From: Branchiostoma floridae
Lineage: Eukaryota; Chordata; Leptocardii; Amphioxiformes; Branchiostomatidae
Assembly (NCBI RefSeq): GCF_000003815.2
Contig: NC_049993.1
Location: 7,071,207-7,107,945 of the forward strand
DNA length: 36,739 nt
Direction of reading: 5' to 3'
The position numbers and the translations under genes are program-made. Below, piece after piece: positions 30,977 to 36,739 of this stretch; position 1 is the stretch's first letter, and every line of letters begins with the position of its first letter. Below the pieces are notes generated by a model. The model was given only the letters and a program-made list of their open reading frames with translations. It searched no databases and was not told the origin of the DNA.

Positions 30977-33900
30977 ATTTGTGAATTTCGAAGTGACGTA
31001 TTTTGTCGCGATTGTGATTTTAAGAAAAATTCAATAAATCCACATCGACAGAACAGCAAAAAGTCTTTCATCACAGCGACTGCAAATCTCTTTCTAAGCA
31101 TTCTAAATATTTCTAATCATTGTACATTAGTTGTTCATTGAAACTGGCATTTCTGTCGTGGCCAAGTTGTTTGGCTAATCTGGGCTTCAAATGTGTCGCA
31201 AGTCAGTGTGACTGGAAGGGAAATTGCGCAATGTTTGATAGTCCACCCGCTCACCTGTGTTGTTTGGTACGATCGTGTGTTGTTGTGAAGTGGAATATTT
31301 GACTATTAACCTGCGCTTCTTCTGCAACAGGCCTTCAGCCGTCGGGCGATCCTACCCGCGGTCGGGCTGGTACCTCGGGTGATACGGAATACACACCGTA
31401 TTAACCTCTGTTGTAGTTCCATATCTGTACAATGATTATTGTGAATATGATTATTCATGATGTTCCTGCCACTTCCAAATAATTCCTTCTGCCAGTCTAA
31501 GGCTTTCCGACCAAACGAATAGATAGGAGATGGTCAAATTGTTTATCGATCCGGCCTGTGCCCTGCTATCTGTGGTGTAGTTTGTCATGTTGACAGAGTT
31601 CGTCTTCCTTACATGATCCTCCCGTGCCCCCATGGTGACCCCAGGACATGACTGAACCTGTCCCGAGCCAGGGACGACACCAGTAACCCCCCGGATGAGC
31701 CTCTGGTAAATAAATCATGCCGCTCATCCTTACCGCGACACGGCGGTTAACCATGGTCATTGTGGAGCACTCCTTGGCTTGGTAAATGCCAGAAGAAAAA
31801 CGACGCATGTATAAACATGAAGCACCTGGGGCACGTTGAATACATTCTATTTTACAGCGGTTCAGTGATGTATCGTTACGGCTGTGCTGCATCTTGAGGC
31901 GAATCTGGTTAAAGATCTGCAGTGTAACGCCCCACATCGGTGTTCAAAGAAAATACAAAAATACATCTCCTTAGGGTTTGGAGTGAAATATGAGTTGTTC
32001 AACTGTTGCAACTTTTGTCACTCAAGATTTATAACTCCCAAACTCAATTGTGAGATAGTCATATATAATGTAAGCTTATATTCAGGGATATTATCAACTT
32101 CCTGAACATTCGATGAGAGGAAAGCTTCAGTCATAAGTTTTTATCTGAGAGCTGTGTAAAGCTGATAAAACCACGGTTTCACATTAGTTACAATGAGTTA
32201 TTTCTGGAATAGTGCAGGGTCTGACACAGTCCGCCATCTTGTCTTCATCGGAAAATAAATGTCCCGCAAAGACGTCAGCATTGCTAAAAGTGAGTAAAGC
32301 TAGTAAATTACCTGCAAGGGATGTGTGTGTAATGGAGATTGTGTAGATATTACTTACGTCCTTCGTCTAATATTCTACAGTTATATGATTTGCAGTGCTA
32401 AAAACGAAGCGGTGATAATGACAGAACAACATTATTTTTGTCTCCTATAGTTTTGACATGGGCGCTTTAAACTAGAGATTTTGTTCTTAATTCATGAACA
32501 TTGATGCTGATTGATTCTAAACATGTACACTTATAGTCTCTGCAATGTTGAAAGGCAGACGTCACAGTTGAGTTGTGCAGTAGGAGACACAAAATGGGGA
32601 TTATTTTAGTGCCACCTAAAACCCTTGAAAATCCACTTTTTTCTTGAAAGTGTTGGCACAACTTGGAAACTTTGTGGGTTAGAAGGAACATTCAGAAACC
32701 TAACTTCAGCTATTCAGAAACCTAACTTCAGCGGTCTCTGCGACTGAAAGCCTACCTGTCTCCAGGGAGACGAACTGCGTAGGCACTTTTGTGACCCCTG
32801 AGTCCCATGGTGCTTAACATTGAACCTTAGCGATGGGTTCAGAGCTACGTGTATACGTTCCAAAGAAGCCTCCATAAAAGCGTGACATCTTTACTGAAAT
32901 GAGAGGTGTAAAATGTACAGAATTGGCAATAAAATAAAGCTGGAGACAATAAAAGTAAATGTACACATGATATGGACAATTTATGTCTATAAATCTACAA
33001 GTGGTGATAAAAATGTGTGGTAAAATTTGAATTAAATAGACAAAACTCATATAAGGTATGTCTCGGTGGTAGTGTAATGTCTAATGATATTGCCCAGGCG
33101 CAATTTTAACACTGGTTTGTAACTGCGTAATTGCTTATACCTTTAGAGAACAAAGTCGGCGAAAGTATCGTTTGAAGTTTTCATCAAAATGGCACGCAAA
33201 TCTACTGTTATTCCTTTGCCTACGCTAAATTGCAATGAAGAAAATGAACAAGATCAAAAGCTACACAAAGGAAATGTGTGAAAAATATCTGGTCAGAGAA
33301 TTTGTCCTCATGTAAGGAAGATAGTCTCACCGACACTAAATAGAATAGGTTTTAGAATAGCGGCGAACCTCGATAAAAGCTTCAGCATCCGCATTGCATC
33401 ACGTTAAACTCCACAGCTAATATCATTGTACCTGTTTAAAGTTGTGTTCAAATTCGCACAAAGCGGTTATGCCCTCGCCTAATCCAGAAAGAATTTGTTG
33501 CATTAGAAAGATACATTTATCCTTTCATTGGGGCTTGGTATTGATCGAGACTGTTCGGTACTGACCTCTAGGGTAACCTGTGTTGCAACAAAGCTGTCGC
33601 AACCTATCAAGGTTTAGGAGTACAGGCGAAACTACAAGTCTACTGGGATGCAGATACTGTGCAGAGAAGTCAGTCCTGCCAATGTGAATGTGTACAGCTT
33701 GTCTGAACGTAATTTTTATTTACAAAACAACTACGTCACAGCCTCATCATGTTAGTTGGTTGAACTGGGTGGAGTCAGTTTATGCATGTGTACATTTTGC
33801 TTCAAAGTGATGGTATTTTCAAATATAGTTTTATCAATTTACCTGGCAACTTTCAGGCTTAACCATCAAACATGGCGGACGATGCTTTTACGTCATAATC

Positions 33901-34112
33901 ACGTGAGTGCAAATACCCTACGAGTCACTGTTCTGAAGGGCATGGTGTCGCAAAACGTTATCTTTTATTCTCTCACACACAACCACCGGCAGGCCGTTCA
34001 AATTACAGTCTTCAAAGTTGATGTACAGTTGTGCTTTAATGGTTTAAACCCGCTTGAACTTTTGCCGATTCAATTCAAAGTTAGGCGCTCGGAAATAAAA
34101 GGCGAATCAACC
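30977..34112. other. No supported gene; G+C-rich patch at 31.59-31.78 kb
   Basis: On the minus strand around 31590-31770, acceptor- and donor-like sites (CGTCCCTGGCTCGGGACAG|GTTCAG and GGATCAT|GTAAGG) occur in a G+C-rich patch with a 123-codon open frame (31566-31937). The frame contains YWCRPWLGTGSVMSWGHHGG. The family is unknown. A 21-bp direct repeat, ATTCAGAAACCTAACTTCAG followed by C, occurs at 32690 and 32712. Confidence 0.3.
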
Positions 34113-34328
34113 TCATTCCCCGCGCATGACCACTGTCGGTAATCCCTTGCTGTCGTCTCTATTGATTATTCTTTCCAGGAGGGATTGACTGAAGGCAGTC
34201 TCCACACGAGGTGAAAATTCCTGCGCAAGTTTGGAATCCCCGAGGTCATTTGTTCCCACGCGGAAGCTTGGAGTTAACAAGATAGCATCGGGATTCCGCC
34301 TCCGGCAATGTCGTATCAACCGCTTCAC
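34113..34328 (-). pseudogene. SGNH/GDSL-esterase-like fragment, probably LINE ORF1 remnant
   Basis: Minus-strand frame of 71 codons containing LIRHCRRRNPDAILL, then RVGTNDLGDSKLAQEF and LLERII. The G-T-N-D motif with a preceding hydrophobic strand matches block III (GxND) of SGNH hydrolases. CR1-clade LINEs often encode such an esterase in ORF1, and genomes rich in CR1 carry many fragments. The nucleophile block (GDS) and the terminal Asp/His block are not found nearby, so this is a piece only. A cellular esterase exon is the alternative. Confidence 0.35.
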
Positions 34329-35821
34329 TTTTAAGGCTCACAGCTATAACATCGTCACTGGTGGCCACAGAGAGATGCATAAAATCAACAACTGCACAAA
34401 GTCGAGGGCTTAAAAGGCAACAAACCTCGAGCTCTGCCGCTGTGAAATGACTTTTTTGTGCAGTAAATGCATAGCTATAAACCGGCCGAAAGATAGGGAT
34501 AAAAGCAGTGGATATGTGTATTCAGCGATATAACCACCACATCGGAGAGTAAAAAAAGAAGTATTATAGGATTTTATGGCGTCCACTGGAATAGAGAGAT
34601 AAAGGTAATACTTACACTCCGTCGTTCGGTGATAAATGGAGCCATTTGCGCGGAAACAAAAGTTACATAAGTTTTTTAATGTTTTTTTTCTCAACTCTCT
34701 TAATGTTTTTTTAATAAGTTTTTGTTTTTCTGTTGCGTATAGAGTGCGTTCAAATAGCAAATGACAGCCATATTAATTGGTTAAATTTGATGAAGTCAGT
34801 CGTTTACATGCGTATATGCACAATGTGTTTAAACGCGATTGTATTTGCATATACAATTTGATATTCCAACCTAAAAGTTATTTTCTGAAAATGCCCAAAT
34901 GGACCATTGTATTCATTTTCTATCAACTCAAAAACATCATCACTACATCACCACTATCATCATCATGCATCCGGTTTTACACCGGTGAGGTACATTAGTA
35001 CAGAACGCTTTAAATACTGATTTCCTCTACATTAGTTACACTGCGTTGAAAATGTTTAACGCTCTAACATGGTGGACATGGTGTTCCGTTGGTAAAAGTA
35101 AAAACGATTTGGGAATAAAGTTACTTGTTCAAATGGCCTTCAGAGTCAGAAGTATCTGTATCTATACATTTTTCATACCTACGTTACACAGTGTTCACAT
35201 ATAACACGGGTATTAGTCTGATCCTTCAGATGTTTGTCTGTATCCGCAAATCGGCAACGCAAATCCTCTGATCGACACTATCCGTGTCATAACGACTACA
35301 AGAGAGTGATTTTTAATCCACGAAGCTGTCAATATATGCGGTGGGTTGTGAAATACAACTCACAATTTGCGGTCCACATATATAGTAGTAACATGCAAGA
35401 CGTATATCGTGTTTCTGGTGCTGAGAACATATGAGAGAGATAAGCAAGAATAACGCGACGAAAGTCGGATGTATTTCATGGAGAAACATTAGCACTTATC
35501 CCGCCATTTGTCTCTGACACGTGTTCACAATCTTGAATTTCAATGCTATCAAGATAGTTCTTAACCGCAAAAGTTTGAAAAATGAAACTTTTTCACAGTG
35601 TCTCACATGCATTCAGCTTAAATTGCCCGGAATACCCATGATGAAATAACTAGATCCTCGTAAGTGATGAAATGTCAAAGACTCAACGAGTCACTACCAG
35701 GTACCAATTTGTCATTTTAAATCTTGAGGGAGGAGTTGACCATTAAGGCAATTTTTCCTCCAGCAGAGCTCGCCCAATTATAGAGTGAAGTACTCAGAAC
35801 ATCGCTCTTCTTCGGGTTGTA
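34329..35821. other. No gene seen
   Basis: AT-rich. Open frames at 34410-34760 (-), 34777-34998 (+) and 35234-35434 (+) lack support. No repeat termini noted. Confidence 0.35.
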
Positions 35822-36124
35822 ATGAGTACATCTGGCGTGGAGACAGGACCGACTGGGGCTTCATACATCTCTCAGGATATGTTGACCCCGTATAGTAAAC
35901 TTGCTGCCAGTTCTGCTGAGATCTTTGGCGATCAGTTCTTCGTGCCACATGTCCCTGCTGGTGACAACCGCTGTCTGAGGCCGAGGGTCAGCATCCCTAG
36001 AGGAAGGGGATTGATGGATCTCTTAACGAACACAGACGTAATTGTTACAGAGAACCGACATAATAGATTTCTTTGGCAGCGTTTTCAAAGTTACCTCCAA
36101 GATAATAACAAAAGTTTGTCTTAG
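35822..36124 (+). CDS. Uncharacterised 100-codon open frame
   Basis: ATG at 35822 opens a frame with MSTSGVETGPTGASYISQDM, DQFFVPHVPAGDNRC, a basic patch RPRVSIPRGRGLMDL, and a polar end before TAG at 36122-36124. The mix of residues is more protein-like than most frames here, with no Cys/Leu/Ile excess, and local G+C is raised. There is no signal peptide or membrane segment. No family is recognised and no clear donor was found. The stop lies between two copies of a short direct repeat (ACAAAAGTTTGTCTT), so the original 3' end may have been altered. Confidence 0.25.
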   Translation: MSTSGVETGPTGASYISQDMLTPYSKLAASSAEIFGDQFFVPHVPAGDNRCLRPRVSIPRGRGLMDLLTNTDVIVTENRHNRFLWQRFQSYLQDNNKSLS

Positions 36125-36142
36125 CTGACAAAAGTTTGTCTT
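36107..36142. repeat. Short tandem duplication
   Basis: GACAAAAGTTTGTCTT-like sequence occurs twice about 19 bp apart (36108 and 36127). Each unit is itself partly palindromic (ACAAAAGTTTGT). Confidence 0.85.
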
Positions 36143-36194
36143 CAAACCTGAATAACCGAAGCTTTTTTGTTATTCCTACATTATTTCTGTAGGA

Positions 36195-36455
36195 GATCAT
36201 TGTAAACACGACTTTCCTCAATTCTGTAAATGAGTACCTACCTTCCTAGGATATGACGTTAGATGGAGGTCCCGTGTTTGAGGAGAGCCACAGCTCAAGC
36301 ACGTTAAAGAACCCGCTACACGTATCGAAAAGAGTAGGGGTCCTTCCCGGTGTGAGTGGATCAAATCTTAGTCTGTTCTTTAGGTTGACATCTCGAAAAG
36401 ATTATAGTCACCTGTTGTTTCAATCCTTCCACGAATGTGGTAAGGCTAGATAAAT
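36195..36455 (+). mobile_element. SINE-like body
   Basis: Contains CTCAATTCTGTAAATGAGTA, GGAGGTCCCGTGTTTGAGGA, CTCAAGCACGTTAAAGAACC and GGGGTCCTTCCCGGTGTGAG, a series familiar to me from tRNA-derived SINE bodies of marine invertebrates. GGTCC..., ...CGCGAAGAG and CACGT-AAA blocks align loosely with the SINE at 5806. No tRNA-like head is seen upstream, so it is a 5'-truncated copy, and a TAAATTTAAAAAAAGAATAG tail follows at about 36450. An apparent splice acceptor at 36192 (TTATTTCTGTAG|GAG) may just be its edge. Confidence 0.5.
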
Positions 36456-36739
36456 TTAAAAAAAGAATAGATAAAAAGCTGTGCCGAAAATGGCTAAGAC
36501 GTTTTAAGCATTGTAAGGTTACAAGTCCTCTCCTTAATTAGAGGAGATATTTTCATGAATGCTCGTGTTTTACGAAGCTCGTCGCAATTAGCCGCCACGT
36601 TAGAAATCAGTCATGGGAACAAGACTACCTGCCTTAATGAATATATCATTTCGGCCTTACCGTGGTGGCTAGTTACTGGACACTTTTATGTAAAGCTTCA
36701 TACTAACATCAAGGAAAAATGAAAATTCTTACAAACATT
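36456..36739. other. Non-coding window end
   Basis: No gene or repeat recognised. Confidence 0.4.

Noticed and set aside
33756-34142. 128-codon plus-strand open frame
   Set aside because: It partly overlaps the esterase-like frame on the other strand, with no domain or splice support.
34158-34186. Strong splice acceptor TTATTCTTTCCAG on the plus strand
   Set aside because: It lies inside the esterase-like minus-strand frame and has no open plus-strand exon, so it is probably coincidental.

Overview
This looks like about 36.7 kb of animal nuclear DNA. It is intron-bearing, roughly 40 % G+C, has no operons, and is full of decayed transposable elements and tandem repeats. No bacterial, organellar or viral organisation is visible. 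The mix of a CR1/L2-type LINE fragment, tRNA-headed SINEs, and short fold-back elements with 9-bp target duplications fits a marine invertebrate deuterostome. My best guess is amphioxus (Branchiostoma). That guess rests on recognising the repeat style, not on a database search.

The best host gene is on the minus strand at about 1.3-3.0 kb. A non-coding/signal-peptide exon (2983-2859) has good splice sites at both ends. It joins in phase 1 to an immunoglobulin V-set exon (1842-1495). The Ig exon contains no cysteine, and both residues of the canonical intradomain disulphide are replaced. The 3' end of the gene is unresolved: a short tail after a 58-nt intron, stop by read-through, or a more distal exon at 339-8.

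Region by region: 0.4-0.7 kb holds copy A of a dispersed repeat. 4.0-4.6 kb is a tandem duplication of about 300 bp. 5.7-6.1 kb has a possible small exon followed by a tRNA-derived SINE. 7.7-8.4 kb holds a (TC)n tract, repeat copy B and a CTAT/ATAG array. 9.7-10.0 kb is a terminal-inverted-repeat element. 10.7-12.0 kb is a 5'-truncated LINE (minus), which may have landed in a coding stretch (exon-like frames 12.0-12.4 kb). 13.7-14.2 kb has open frames interrupted by a 171-bp fold-back element with a 9-bp target duplication. 21.5-21.65 kb is the 3' end of another LINE. 22.8-25.3 kb is richer in G+C, with several exon-like frames, repeat copy C and a 159-bp MITE with a 9-bp target duplication. 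30.49-30.98 kb is a 28-bp minisatellite. 34.1-34.3 kb resembles an SGNH/GDSL-esterase piece of a LINE ORF1. 36.2-36.45 kb is a SINE-like body.

Apart from the Ig gene and the LINE reverse transcriptase, coding calls are tentative. Most are exon-like open frames with splice signals and no recognised homology. I see no CRISPR array, bacterial-type operon, rRNA or functional tRNA gene. The most unusual feature is the cysteine-free Ig V gene. The next most useful are the two element insertions that seem to interrupt older open frames.
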